Positions 10,368 to 20,732 of a stretch of 64,000 bases of DNA are shown in pieces (within the stretch, counting starts at the first letter, position 1; each line of letters begins with the position of its first letter). The position numbers and the translations under genes were made by a program. Source of the DNA: Thiobacillus sp. (GTDB lineage Bacteria > Pseudomonadota > Gammaproteobacteria > Burkholderiales > Thiobacillaceae); assembly GCA_030680405.1 (NCBI GenBank), contig JAUXVT010000049.1, positions 1 to 64,000 of the forward strand. Reading direction: 5' to 3'. Below the pieces are notes generated by a model. That model ran no database searches. It saw only the letters and a list, made by a program, of their open reading frames with translations, and had not been told where the DNA came from.

Positions 10368-10659
10368 TGGAAAAGTCGGTCGATAAGCCGGGTTCTGTCG
10401 TGGACAACCATTCCTCTAGGCCGGTCATTGCTGCCCGGCTCCAGCCACCTACCCGCAGACTCGGCGAGCCGCGTCATCGTCTGCCTATTTGGTGTTGCTC
10501 CGGATGGAGGTTACCGCGTTTCACCGTAACTTAATACGCTCGTCTCTGTGGCCCTATTCCTCGCCTCGCGGCGTCTGGCCGTTAGCCAGCATCCTGCTCT
10601 ATGGAGCCCGGACTTTCCTCTCCCACTTGCGTGGCAGCGGTTGTCTGACCAACTTTCCC
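10368..10659 (-). ncRNA. rnpB: RNase P RNA (M1-type ribozyme)
   Basis: The RNA processes the 5' ends of tRNA precursors. On the minus strand the universally conserved blocks are present in order: GAGGAAAGTCCGGGCTCC, then CCACAGAGACGAG, GGTGAAACGCGGTAACCTCC, and GACAGAACCCGGCTTATCG close to the 3' end. The 5' GGAAAGTTGGTC pairs with the 3' GACCGACTTTTCC to form helix P1. At about 290 bases it is shorter than the 377-base E. coli RNA, so some peripheral helices must be reduced. The ends are estimated from P1 and the promoter. Confidence 0.95.
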
Positions 10660-10665
10660 GCTTGA

Positions 10666-10671
10666 ATTATA
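10666..10671 (-). promoter_or_regulatory. -10 element of rnpB
   Basis: A perfect TATAAT on the minus strand lies 6-7 bases before the predicted 5' end of RNase P RNA. The -35 region at 16-17 bases upstream is only weakly matched (TGCTTT). Confidence 0.6.
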
Positions 10672-10752
10672 AAGCCTTACCTTGACTAAAGCAGCTGATT
10701 TGCTAATCAAAGGTATATGGGTCAGATGACGACCCCCACCAGGAGACCGATC

Positions 10753-11265
10753 ATGAGAAGACGTCTGTACTTCATGGTGCCGGATGTTGGCAGCGCCCGG
10801 CAAATTCGTAATGAGCTCTTGCTCGCCCGCGTCGAGGACGGTCACATTCACGTCATGGCCAAGGAAGGCATGCCGCTGACGGGTCTGCATGAAGCCTCGA
10901 TCCTGCAGAAAAGCGATTTCGTCCACGGCGCCGAAACCGGGCTGGCGGTGGGTGGCGGCATCGGCATCATTGCCGGGCTGGTGGCCGTGTTTTTTCCGCC
11001 TGCCGGCGTGGATCTGCAACTGGTCACCATTCTGCTCACCGCGCTGATCGGCGCCGCGTTTGGCGCCTGGGTCGCCAGCATGGTCGCCAGCTCGATTCCC
11101 AACTCGCGGCTGAAAAGCTTCGAGTCGGCCATCGCTGCCGGGCACATCCTGATGATGATCGATGTGCCGTCTGGACGGGTCGATGAGATCAAGAAGCTCA
11201 TCGCCGCGTACCACCCCGAGGCGATGAGCTCGGGGACCGAACCGACCATTCCGGCCTTCCCCTAA
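10753..11265 (+). CDS. DUF1269-type membrane protein
   Basis: The protein has an N-terminal soluble segment (MRRRLYFMVPDV...), two adjacent hydrophobic segments around residues 60-110 rich in Gly and Ala (GLAVGGGIGIIAGLVAVFF and TALIGAAFGAWVA), and a C-terminal soluble tail. This layout fits DUF1269 proteins, whose function is unknown to me. ATG at 10753 was chosen because AGGAGA lies 7 bases upstream; an in-frame ATG at 10717 lacks a ribosome site. The TAA stop lies inside a hairpin repeat that begins at 11261. Confidence 0.75.
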   Translation: MRRRLYFMVPDVGSARQIRNELLLARVEDGHIHVMAKEGMPLTGLHEASILQKSDFVHGAETGLAVGGGIGIIAGLVAVFFPPAGVDLQLVTILLTALIGAAFGAWVASMVASSIPNSRLKSFESAIAAGHILMMIDVPSGRVDEIKKLIAAYHPEAMSSGTEPTIPAFP

Positions 11266-11311
11266 AGGACTCCGATCCACTACGCGCTGAAGCGCGTGTG
11301 GAATCGTATGC
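11261..11311 (+). repeat. Hairpin repeat element, copy 1
   Basis: The 51-base unit starts CCTAAAGGACTCCGATCC and ends TCGTATGC. Its core is a stem TCCAC-(T)-ACGCGC / GCGCGT-GTGGA around a TGAA loop. Related units occur at 19233-19283, 47922-47972 and 47973-48018. In this copy the repeat's TAA is the stop codon of the upstream gene. Confidence 0.85.
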
Positions 11312-11336
11312 CCTGAACCGCGTGGCCTCCTCACTC

Positions 11337-11362
11337 AACCGGGCGTGATGCCCGGTTTTTTT
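11337..11362 (+). terminator. Rho-independent terminator between convergent genes
   Basis: AACCGGGC-GTGAT-GCCCGG followed by seven T residues. It ends plus-strand transcription of the DUF1269 gene just before the 3' end of the convergent pyrC. Confidence 0.85.
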
Positions 11363-12395
11363 ATGCGACGACGCGCCAGTGGATGGTTTCGCCCGCGCGC
11401 AGCGGCACCAGGGATGTCTCGCCCAGCTTGAGGCTGGCCGGCACCGTCCAGCTTTCACGCCTGAGCGTGATGGTGTCGGCGTGGCGCGGCAGGCCATAGA
11501 AAGCGGCGCCATAAAAGCTGGCGAAGGCCTCCAGCTTGCCCAGCGCGCCGGCGTCTTCAAAGGCTTCGGCATACAGCTCGATCGCGGCGTGGGCGGAATA
11601 GATGCCGGCACAGCCACAGGCGGTTTCCTTGGCGCCCACCGCATGCGGCGCGGAATCGGTGCCGAGAAAAAATTTGGGATTGCCGGAGATGGCCGCGGCA
11701 ATCAGCGCCTGCCGGTGTGTCTCCCGCTTCAGCACCGGCAGACAGTAGAGGTGCGGGCGGATGCCGCCTTTGAACATGGCGTTGCGGTTGTATAGCAGAT
11801 GATGCACGGTGATGGTGGCGGCGACGTTGGCCGGCGCTGCCGTCACGAATTCGGCGGCCTGGCGTGTGGTGATATGCTCCAGCACGATTTTCAGCTTGGG
11901 GAAATCGCGCAGCAGCCCCGTCAGATGGCGCTCGATGAATACCGCCTCGCGGTCGAACACATCGACATCGGGATCGACCACTTCGCCGTGCAGCAGCAGC
12001 GGCATCCCGACTTCCTCCATCGCCGCGATCGCCTTGTAGGCCTTGGTCAGTTCGGTGACGCCGGAATCGGAATTCGTCGTGGCGCCGGCCGGGTAATACT
12101 TCACCGCGTGCACAAAGCCGCTTGTGCGCGCGCGGCGGATTTCATCGGGCTGCATGTTGTCGGTGAGATAAAGCGTCATCAACGGCTCGAACGCCGTGCC
12201 ACTTGCTGCCGCAAGCAGACGCTTGCGATACGCCGCCGCGTCCGCCACGTTCACCACCGGCGGCATGAGATTGGGCATGGCGATGGCGCGGCCGAACACC
12301 CGCGCGGTGTCGGGCAGCACGCTCTGCATGGCGGCGCCATCGCGAAAGTGGATGTGCCAGTCGTCGGGGCGGGCAATCGTGAGGGTGTCGGTCAC
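11361..12395 (-). CDS. pyrC: PyrC, dihydroorotase
   Basis: PyrC closes carbamoyl-aspartate to dihydroorotate in pyrimidine synthesis. The 344-residue protein begins with the metal-binding [10 protein letters not shown] motif (the paired histidines) and continues with AMPNLMPPV. Later metal ligands fall in LLLHGEV and VLEHITT, and [10 protein letters not shown] closes the site. It is the E. coli-type class II enzyme. The start overlaps rsmI by 4 bases, so the two form one transcription unit. Confidence 0.95.
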   Translation of the reverse strand: MTDTLTIARPDDWHIHFRDGAAMQSVLPDTARVFGRAIAMPNLMPPVVNVADAAAYRKRLLAAASGTAFEPLMTLYLTDNMQPDEIRRARTSGFVHAVKYYPAGATTNSDSGVTELTKAYKAIAAMEEVGMPLLLHGEVVDPDVDVFDREAVFIERHLTGLLRDFPKLKIVLEHITTRQAAEFVTAAPANVAATITVHHLLYNRNAMFKGGIRPHLYCLPVLKRETHRQALIAAAISGNPKFFLGTDSAPHAVGAKETACGCAGIYSAHAAIELYAEAFEDAGALGKLEAFASFYGAAFYGLPRHADTITLRRESWTVPASLKLGETSLVPLRAGETIHWRVVA

Positions 12396-13264
12396 TGGTC
12401 GGCCTGCGGTTTTAATGCCAGGGTCATTTTATAGAGTTCGGCCTTGCTGCGCCCGGTGATCTGCGACGCGAGCTTGGCGGCCAGGGTGGGCGGCAACGCG
12501 CCCAGCAACACATCGAGCACGCGCATCGCCTCGCTATCGACCATGGCTGCTGCCGCCGCCGGCGGATGCACGATGACGACGAATTCGCCGCGCACATGGT
12601 TGGGGTCGGCAGCCAGCCAGGCCAGCGCGTCACGCAGCGGCAGGGTGACGATGGTCTCGAATCGCTTGGTCAGTTCGCGCGCCAGCGTCACCGATCGCGA
12701 ACTGTCCAGCACCGCCGCCATGTCGGCCAGCGTTTCTTCGATGCGGTGTGGCGCCTCGTAAAACACCAGCGCCACCGGCAGCGCCGCGAGCGTTTGCAGT
12801 TGCGCGCGGCGCGCGCCGGATCTGGGAGGCAAAAATCCATGAAACAGCCATTGCCCGAACTCCACCCCGGCGGCCGACAGCGCCGCGGTTACCGCCGAGA
12901 CGCCCGGAACCGGCACCACCATCAGTCCCGCCGCGCGCACCGCCGCCACCAGCCGCGCGCCGGGATCGGACACCGCCGGCGTGCCCGCATCCGACACATA
13001 GGCCACCGCCTCGCCCGCGACAATCCACGCGATCACCCTGTCGGCCGCTTCGCGTTCGTTGTGCTCGCGGATGGACACCAGCGGCTTTCTGATATCGAAA
13101 TGCGCGAGCAGCTGCCCCGACACCCGGGTGTCTTCCGCCGCCACGCGATCCACGCGTTTCAGCGTATCGATTGCCCTTAATGTGATGTCGCCGAGGTTGC
13201 CGATGGGCGTGGCGACGACGTAAAGCGCGGGCGGCAGAGGGGTATGATGGGCTGTTTCGTTCAT
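12392..13264 (-). CDS. rsmI: RsmI, 16S rRNA 2'-O-methyltransferase for C1402
   Basis: RsmI methylates the ribose of C1402, the same nucleotide that RsmH modifies on its base. Tetrapyrrole-methylase-fold motifs are clear: [15 protein letters not shown] at the N-terminus, AEDTRVSG, and [14 protein letters not shown] in the substrate/SAM pocket. The start at 13264 (MNETAHH) gives 290 residues, the family size; the open frame extends 27 codons further upstream but into the divergent yraN start region. Confidence 0.94.
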   Translation of the reverse strand: MNETAHHTPLPPALYVVATPIGNLGDITLRAIDTLKRVDRVAAEDTRVSGQLLAHFDIRKPLVSIREHNEREAADRVIAWIVAGEAVAYVSDAGTPAVSDPGARLVAAVRAAGLMVVPVPGVSAVTAALSAAGVEFGQWLFHGFLPPRSGARRAQLQTLAALPVALVFYEAPHRIEETLADMAAVLDSSRSVTLARELTKRFETIVTLPLRDALAWLAADPNHVRGEFVVIVHPPAAAAAMVDSEAMRVLDVLLGALPPTLAAKLASQITGRSKAELYKMTLALKPQADQ

Positions 13265-13282
13265 GTGCCGCCATTGTCTCAG

Positions 13283-14804
<1,522 letters not shown>

Positions 14805-14849
14805 TGCCGCAGCCCGCCCTCGAACGCACCCGCTCATGATCGGCCATCC

Positions 14850-16313
14850 ATGATCTATCGCGACCTGCGCGACTTCATCGCTCAACTCGAAACCATGGGC
14901 GAGCTCAAGCGCATCGCCGTCGAAGTCGATCCCAAACTCGAAATGACCGAAATCGCCGACCGCGTGCTGCGTGCCGGCGGGCCGGCGCTGCTGTTCGAAC
15001 ACCCCAAAGGCAGCCATATGCCGGTGCTGGCGAATCTGTTCGGCACGGTCAGGCGCGTGGCGCTGGGGATGGGCGAAGACGACCCGGCGCGGCTGCGCGA
15101 AGTCGGCAAACTGCTGGCCTATCTGAAAGAACCCGAACCGCCGAAAGGCCTGCGTGATGCCTGGGACAAGTGGCCGGTGCTGAAGCAGGTGTTGAACATG
15201 GCGCCGAAGGAAGTCCGCAGCGCGCCGTGCCAGGAAGTGGTGTGGGAGGGCGCCGACGTTGATCTCGGCCGCCTGCCGATCCAGCACTGCTGGCCCGGCG
15301 ACGTGGCGCCGCTCATCACCTGGGGGCTGACTGTCACGCGCGGCCCGCACAAACAGCGCCAAAACCTCGGCATCTATCGCCAGCAGCTAATCGCGCCGAA
15401 CAAGCTCATCATGCGCTGGCTGGCGCATCGCGGCGGCGCGCTGGATTTTCGCGAGCATCATCTGGCGCATCCGGGCGAGCCGTTTCCGCTTGCGGTGGCG
15501 CTCGGCGCCGACCCGGCGACCATCCTCGGCGCGGTCACCCCGGTGCCGGATTCGCTGTCGGAATACCAGTTTGCCGGGCTGTTACGCGGCGCCAAGACCG
15601 AAGTGGTGAAATGCCTCGGCAATGACCTGCAGGTTCCCGCGTCGGCAGAGATCGTTCTCGAAGGCGTGATCCATCCTGGTGAAACTGCACTCGAAGGACC
15701 TTACGGCGACCACACCGGCTACTACAACGAGCAGGAAACCTTCCCGGTGTTCACCGTCGAGCGCATGACGATGCGGCGCGACCCGATCTATCACAGCACC
15801 TACACCGGCAAGCCGCCGGACGAACCGGCGATCCTCGGTATGGCGCTGAACGAAGTGTTCGTGCCGCTCTTGCAGAAGCAGTTTCCCGAGATCACCGACT
15901 TCTACCTGCCGCCCGAGGGCTGCTCCTATCGCATGGCGGTGGTGAGCATGAAGAAAGCCTACCCCGGCCACGCCAAGCGCGTGATGTTCGGGGTGTGGAG
16001 TTTCCTGCGCCAGTTCATGTACACCAAGTTCATTCTGGTCACCGACGACGACGTCAACGTGCGCAACTGGAAGGAAGTGATCTGGGCGCTCACTACCCGC
16101 GTCGACCCGGCGCGGGATACTTTATTGGTTGAGAACACGCCGATCGATTACCTCGACTTCGCCAGCCCCGTCTCCGGACTCGGCAGCAAAATGGGCATTG
16201 ACGCCACCAACAAGTGGCCGGGCGAAACCACCCGCGAATGGGGCACGCCGATCATGATGGATGCGGCAGTGAAGGCGCGGGTCGACGCGCTGTGGAAAGA
16301 TCTGAATCTGTAG
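14850..16313 (+). CDS. ubiD: UbiD, 3-octaprenyl-4-hydroxybenzoate decarboxylase
   Basis: UbiD uses prenylated FMN, made by UbiX, to decarboxylate the ubiquinone precursor. The N-terminus [14 protein letters not shown] and the segments [15 protein letters not shown] and [11 protein letters not shown] are typical. At 487 residues it is close to E. coli UbiD (497). Two bases separate its stop from the next gene. Confidence 0.93.
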   Translation: MIYRDLRDFIAQLETMGELKRIAVEVDPKLEMTEIADRVLRAGGPALLFEHPKGSHMPVLANLFGTVRRVALGMGEDDPARLREVGKLLAYLKEPEPPKGLRDAWDKWPVLKQVLNMAPKEVRSAPCQEVVWEGADVDLGRLPIQHCWPGDVAPLITWGLTVTRGPHKQRQNLGIYRQQLIAPNKLIMRWLAHRGGALDFREHHLAHPGEPFPLAVALGADPATILGAVTPVPDSLSEYQFAGLLRGAKTEVVKCLGNDLQVPASAEIVLEGVIHPGETALEGPYGDHTGYYNEQETFPVFTVERMTMRRDPIYHSTYTGKPPDEPAILGMALNEVFVPLLQKQFPEITDFYLPPEGCSYRMAVVSMKKAYPGHAKRVMFGVWSFLRQFMYTKFILVTDDDVNVRNWKEVIWALTTRVDPARDTLLVENTPIDYLDFASPVSGLGSKMGIDATNKWPGETTREWGTPIMMDAAVKARVDALWKDLNL

Positions 16314-16315
16314 GC

Positions 16316-17563
16316 ATGACAACCCGGGACATTTTCCTCGGCCGCCAGCCCATTCTCGACCGCGACCAGCGCATTGTTGCGTACGAGCTGTTGTTTCGTA
16401 CCGCCAACACGTCCAGCGTGACCGTCACCGACGACATGCAGGCGACCGCCAGCGTCATCCATCACGCGTTCAGCGAGATGGGCGTGCAGACCGTGCTCGG
16501 CAAACAACTGGGCTTCATCAACGTCAGTGCCGACATGCTGCTGTCCGACATGGTGGAATTGCTGCCCAGGTCGCAGGTGGTGCTGGAGCTGCTCGAAACC
16601 ATCATCGTCACCGAGGCCGTGGTCGAACGTTGCCGCGCGCTCAAACAACAGGGCTTTATGCTGGCGCTGGACGACTTCGTTTTCGACGACAGCTACCGCC
16701 CGCTGCTGGCGCTGGTCGACATCGTCAAAGTGGATTTATTGCTGCACAACAGCGAGGAACTCCAATCGGCGGTCAGCCAGCTGAAGCAATGGCCGGTGAA
16801 GCTGCTGGCCGAAAAAGTGGACAGCGCCGAACAGGCCGCCTATTGCCAGTTACTCGGCTTCGATCTGTTCCAGGGCTATTACTTTGCGCGTCCCTCGGTG
16901 CTCTCCGCCAAGCGCGCCGATCCGGGCCAGCTGGCGCTCATCCGGCTGTTGGGGCTGGTGATGAAGGATGCCGACACACAGCAGATCGAGCAGATTTTCA
17001 AGCAGCATCCCAATCTGACCTACAACCTGATGCGGCTGGTGAACTCGGTGGCCAGCGGCGTCAGGTGCAGCATTGCCTCGGTCCCGCAGGCCCTCATGGT
17101 ATTGGGCCGCAAGCAATTGCAGCGCTGGCTGCAGCTGTTGTTGTTCACCCTGCAGGCCGGCGCGCCTTATCCAAGCCCGCTGCTGTTGCTGGCTGCCACA
17201 CGCGGCAAAATGATGGAGCTGCTGGCCGAGAAACAACAGCCCAGCGTCGAATACCGTGGCGCCGATTACTGCGACGAGGCGTTCATGGCCGGAATCCTGT
17301 CCCTGATCGACAGCCTCATCGACAAGCCGCTGGCCGACATCGTCAGCGAACTGAACCTGGGCGATCGCCTTGCAGCAGCCCTGCTGCGCCGGGAAGGCGA
17401 ATTGGGCAGGCTGCTCCAGCTGGTCGAAAGCGTCGAACACCCCGACCTGAGCTACACGCTTTCCTTGCTGGTGCAATGCGAAGCCCTGTCATTGTCGGAC
17501 CTGACTGCGGCCGAGATCAACGCGATGTCCTGGGCCAACCAGGTTGCCGAAGCGACGGCATGA
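16316..17563 (+). CDS. EAL-like plus HDOD signalling protein (YuxH type)
   Basis: An N-terminal EAL-fold domain (about residues 1-200, opening FLGRQPILDRDQ) is joined to a C-terminal HDOD domain (about 205-400). The catalytic EAL signature reads ELL in AYELLFR, so c-di-GMP hydrolysis is doubtful. Proteins of this layout usually act as c-di-GMP or stress-signalling scaffolds. ATG at 16316 was chosen because it starts right after ubiD and matches the family N-terminus. The final partner is unknown. Confidence 0.85.
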   Translation: MTTRDIFLGRQPILDRDQRIVAYELLFRTANTSSVTVTDDMQATASVIHHAFSEMGVQTVLGKQLGFINVSADMLLSDMVELLPRSQVVLELLETIIVTEAVVERCRALKQQGFMLALDDFVFDDSYRPLLALVDIVKVDLLLHNSEELQSAVSQLKQWPVKLLAEKVDSAEQAAYCQLLGFDLFQGYYFARPSVLSAKRADPGQLALIRLLGLVMKDADTQQIEQIFKQHPNLTYNLMRLVNSVASGVRCSIASVPQALMVLGRKQLQRWLQLLLFTLQAGAPYPSPLLLLAATRGKMMELLAEKQQPSVEYRGADYCDEAFMAGILSLIDSLIDKPLADIVSELNLGDRLAAALLRREGELGRLLQLVESVEHPDLSYTLSLLVQCEALSLSDLTAAEINAMSWANQVAEATA

Positions 17564-17597
17564 GCACTCTCCGAACCCCGCATGCAGGGCCGCAACC

Positions 17598-18158
17598 ATG
17601 ACAGACAAACCCCAGGGCAGGCGTACCTGCCTCTACAATCCCTCACAACTCGATGCCATCGTCACTGACATGGCCCGCCAGGCAGCAGGCCTGCTGACCG
17701 GACGCACGCAGGTTGCGATTGTCGGCATCCTGCGGCGCGGCGCGCCCCTGGCCGACCGGCTGCATGCGCGCCTGACCGAGGCCTACGGCCTCACCCGCTG
17801 CGTGCGGCTGGACCTGCAGATCAAACGTTATGCGGACGACCTCACCCTGCTCTATCCCGAAACCCGGCTGACGGAGAATCCGACCCACGCCAGCCTCGAC
17901 CTCGCAGGCCACACGGTGCTGGTGGTGGATGACGTGATGTATCGCGGGCATTCCATGCTACGCGCAGTGGAATATCTGGCGTGCAGGCAGCCGGCCGAGA
18001 TTCGCACCGTGGTGCTGGTGGACCGCGGCGCGGCGAAACTGCCGGTGCGCACCGACATCGTCGGCGTCCGCCTCGATGTGGCGCCCTCGGACGTCATCGA
18101 ATGCAATGTCCCGCCCTATGAGGACAGCTTCAGGATCGACCTTCTGCAGCCCAAATAA
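17598..18158 (+). CDS. pyrR: PyrR-like phosphoribosyltransferase
   Basis: A type I phosphoribosyltransferase of 186 residues. The PRPP loop region VLVVDDVMYRGHS is at residues 107-119, and VLVDRGAAKLPVRTDIVG matches PyrR. In PyrR proteins this loop usually reads with a Thr-Gly pair (as in LYTGRT); Arg replaces that Thr here, which may affect PRPP binding. PyrR either regulates pyrimidine genes or works as a uracil phosphoribosyltransferase. No pyr gene lies beside it; pyrC is 5 kb away on the other strand. Confidence 0.75.
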   Translation: MTDKPQGRRTCLYNPSQLDAIVTDMARQAAGLLTGRTQVAIVGILRRGAPLADRLHARLTEAYGLTRCVRLDLQIKRYADDLTLLYPETRLTENPTHASLDLAGHTVLVVDDVMYRGHSMLRAVEYLACRQPAEIRTVVLVDRGAAKLPVRTDIVGVRLDVAPSDVIECNVPPYEDSFRIDLLQPK

Positions 18159-18239
18159 CCCTGGCTCAGGTTCCGGAAAATCCGTGTTATTTTCTAGCGT
18201 GTGGAACGTGTCGCCACCCCAAACCTTCAAGGAGAGATC

Positions 18240-18782
18240 ATGAATAAATCGATGTTGACAGGCGTGATAGCAGGGGCCGTTGCCGTAACCGCGATTGGCG
18301 GCGTGGCGGGCTACAAGGCGCTCAATCCGGAGCCGGAATTTGCCGAGGTGCTGGCCGTCAAGCCGGTGACCGAAACCACGAAAACGCCCAAAAAGGTGTG
18401 CGACGACGTGGTCATCAACGAACAGGCGCCAGTCAAGGATCCCAACCGGGTCGCCGGGACCGCGATCGGTGCGGTGGCAGGCGGCCTGCTCGGCAACCAG
18501 GTGGGCGGTGGGAGCGGACGCACCCTGGCCACCATCGCCGGCGCTGCGGCCGGCGGCTACGCCGGAAACCAGGTGCAGAAGAACATGCAGGAAAAGAACA
18601 CCGTCAGCCGTACCGAGAGGCGCTGCAAGACCGTTTACGAATCGCACACCCAAACCATCGGCTACGACGTGCGCTACCGCATGGGCAAGGAAGAAGGCCA
18701 GGTGCGCATGGACCATCAACCCGGTCCGCGCATCCCGGTGAAGGATGGACAGCTGCAACTGGACGTGCCTGCCGCGTCCTGA
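18240..18782 (+). CDS. Glycine-zipper envelope protein
   Basis: The protein has an N-terminal hydrophobic anchor (GVIAGAVAVTAIGGVAG) and a central glycine-zipper pair, GTAIGAVAGGLLGNQVGGG and TIAGAAAGGYAGNQ, as in 17-kDa surface antigen-like proteins. The rest is a charged C-terminal domain. It is likely envelope-located, with no known reaction. AAGGAGA lies 7 bases before the ATG, which fixes the start at 18240. Confidence 0.75.
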   Translation: MNKSMLTGVIAGAVAVTAIGGVAGYKALNPEPEFAEVLAVKPVTETTKTPKKVCDDVVINEQAPVKDPNRVAGTAIGAVAGGLLGNQVGGGSGRTLATIAGAAAGGYAGNQVQKNMQEKNTVSRTERRCKTVYESHTQTIGYDVRYRMGKEEGQVRMDHQPGPRIPVKDGQLQLDVPAAS

Positions 18783-18787
18783 GCGCG

Positions 18788-19003
18788 TCAGGCCTCGCCG
18801 TTATCGCGTTTGGGAGGCCATGCAGATAGCGTCGCCTCCCAGTCTGCCGGCGGCGGCGCCTGCCCCAGCCGCATGATGCGTCCGACTTCATTTTCGTACC
18901 AGCCATACTCCTGCTTATTGGGCTCGGCCTCATAACCCCACCAGGTGCCGTCGGCATCCTGCGCCAGCCACGCCGTCCAGTCGGGCAGCTTATCGAACGT
19001 CAT
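18788..19003 (-). CDS. 71-residue hypothetical protein
   Basis: A small soluble protein rich in Trp and acidic residues (MTFDKLPDWTAWLAQDADG at the start). No domain is recognised. ATG at 19003 is chosen; it overlaps the preceding small membrane-protein gene by 14 bases, which supports co-translation. Convergent with the glycine-zipper gene, 5 bases apart. Confidence 0.6.
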   Translation of the reverse strand: MTFDKLPDWTAWLAQDADGTWWGYEAEPNKQEYGWYENEVGRIMRLGQAPPPADWEATLSAWPPKRDNGEA

Positions 19004-19208
19004 CGTCGTCCCCGCACTGGCGGCAACCGAGGATGCTGAAATAGCGCAGATACAGCCCCAGCGCACCCGGCAGCAGCGCCAGCTGCACCCATTCTGTTGC
19101 CGTATCCGACCACTGCCGGGCCTGCCAGGCTTCCACCGCCACCGGCAGCGCCTGGAACAGCGCCAGCAACACCAGAAACAGCCCCATCACACGGCAACCG
19201 GGGCTCAT
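18990..19208 (-). CDS. 72-residue two-helix membrane protein
   Basis: Two hydrophobic stretches are seen (GLFLVLLALFQALPVAVEAW and WVQLALLPGALGLYLRYFSI), followed by a tail with CxxC (LGCRQCGDDDD). Function unknown. The ATG at 19208 overlaps the dacB stop (4 bases) and the stop overlaps the next ORF, so dacB and the two small ORFs look like one unit. Confidence 0.55.
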   Translation of the reverse strand: MSPGCRVMGLFLVLLALFQALPVAVEAWQARQWSDTATEWVQLALLPGALGLYLRYFSILGCRQCGDDDDVR

Positions 19209-20692
19209 CGCGGCGCCGCCCCTCCGGCCTGCCCTAAAGGGCTCCGATCCACTACGGGCTGAAGCCCGTGTGGAGTCGTATGCACCCACTCCAGCAGCGC
19301 GCGCTGTGCCGCCTCGCTGCGGCGCGCATTGGGATGATTGACCAGCATGACGAAACTGACGCGCTGACCATTCACCGTGTACACATAGCCGGCCAGTGCG
19401 CTGACGTCGCGCAGGGTGCCGGTTTTCAGGTGTGCATTGCCGGTGAGCGGGCTGCCGTTGAAGCGGTGCTTCAGCGTGCCGTCGATGGCGACGATCGGCA
19501 ATGCCGACTGGAACTCCGCGAACAGCGGGCTGTGGTATGCGGCACGTAGCAATTGGGTCAGCGCGTCCGCGCTGATGCGCTCGATGCGCGACAGTCCCGC
19601 GCCGTTTTCCAGTACCAGCTTGCGGGTAGAGATGCCTCGCTGCGTCAGCACGTCGCGCACCGCACGCGCGCCTTTTTCGGGCGTCGCTGGTGCACCATAT
19701 CTTTCCGCGCCCAGCGTCAGAAACAGGTTGCGCGTCATCAGGTTGTTGGAATATTTATTGAGACGGGTGAGGGCTTCGGTCAGCGGCTCCGAGGCGAATT
19801 TCAACAACGGTTCGGTCTGCGGCGCCATGCCCGGCACGGTCGTGCCGGTCAGCGTGCCGCCCGATTCGGCCCACAGCCCGCGAAAAATAAAATCGAACGT
19901 GGCCGCCGGCTCAAACAGGCTGAGCGACCACGCCTGTTCGCCGCAGCCGCGCGCATAGCGCCCGGTCACCACCAGCTCCAGGCGCTCGGGGTCGGGGAGG
20001 GCCGGCGTGAGCGCATCCTTCCAGCCATTGCATTCCGCACCGTCCACCAGCACCAGGCGCGAAGTCAGCGTCACGCCCGGCAGCGCGATGTCCGGCACGA
20101 TCAGCACCTGATCCGCGCCGGGCTTCAGACGCAGCGTCATCGCGCTGAAGTTGGCCACCAATGCGCCCGGCGCGGCGTTGTATGGGGCAAACGGCTCACC
20201 ATCGAACGCACCAGGGTCGATCGGCGGCAGATCGAAATGGCTGAGATCGAGCACCAGATCGCCGCGAATGTGGCGCACCCCGCGTGCCCGCAACTCACGC
20301 TGCAACAGCCACATCCGCTCCAGCGTCAGGGTGGGGTCGCCATGGCCCTTGATGACGAGGTCGCCGTTCAGCACGCCGTCCGCTATCGTGCCGTCTGCCC
20401 AGACATCGGTCGTCCATGTATAGCCGGGGCCAAGTTGGTTTAATGCCGCAAAGCTGGTGACCAGCTTCATCACCGAGGCCGGATTCAGCGCCGCCTCGGC
20501 GTTATGGCTGAGCACAGGCGCCGCCGCGTCCAGCGGCTGCACCACCACGGCCACGCGGCCGAGCGGAATGCCGGCCTGATTCAGCGCTTCGGTAAAGACA
20601 GCGGGAAACCCGGCTCCGCGGGCGGAAACGACAAGACCTGCAAGCAGCAGGCCGGCGAGAAAACGGGAAGCGATTCGGGCAGACGGCATCAT
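19205..20692 (-). CDS. dacB: DacB (PBP4), D-Ala-D-Ala carboxypeptidase/endopeptidase
   Basis: This periplasmic low-molecular-mass penicillin-binding protein trims and cleaves peptidoglycan cross-links. A signal peptide (FLAGLLLAGLVVSARGA) is followed by the active-site motifs SVMK near residue 65, SNN, and KTGTL toward the end. The large insert after SVMK is typical of PBP4. The last 24 or so residues after ALLEWVH are encoded by a copy of the hairpin repeat, so the natural C-terminus has probably been extended. Confidence 0.92.
   Translation of the reverse strand: MMPSARIASRFLAGLLLAGLVVSARGAGFPAVFTEALNQAGIPLGRVAVVVQPLDAAAPVLSHNAEAALNPASVMKLVTSFAALNQLGPGYTWTTDVWADGTIADGVLNGDLVIKGHGDPTLTLERMWLLQRELRARGVRHIRGDLVLDLSHFDLPPIDPGAFDGEPFAPYNAAPGALVANFSAMTLRLKPGADQVLIVPDIALPGVTLTSRLVLVDGAECNGWKDALTPALPDPERLELVVTGRYARGCGEQAWSLSLFEPAATFDFIFRGLWAESGGTLTGTTVPGMAPQTEPLLKFASEPLTEALTRLNKYSNNLMTRNLFLTLGAERYGAPATPEKGARAVRDVLTQRGISTRKLVLENGAGLSRIERISADALTQLLRAAYHSPLFAEFQSALPIVAIDGTLKHRFNGSPLTGNAHLKTGTLRDVSALAGYVYTVNGQRVSFVMLVNHPNARRSEAAQRALLEWVHTTPHGLQPVVDRSPLGQAGGAAPR
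19233..19283 (+). repeat. Hairpin repeat element, copy 2, inside the 3' end of dacB
   Basis: Same 51-base unit as at 11261. The stem reads ACGGGC/GCCCGT instead of ACGCGC/GCGCGT, so both sides of the helix changed together. It lies in the last codons of dacB on the opposite strand. Confidence 0.85.
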
Positions 20693-20732
20693 GCCATTAT
20701 GCCGAATTCCGGTGCAGGGTTTGTCGCAGCCG

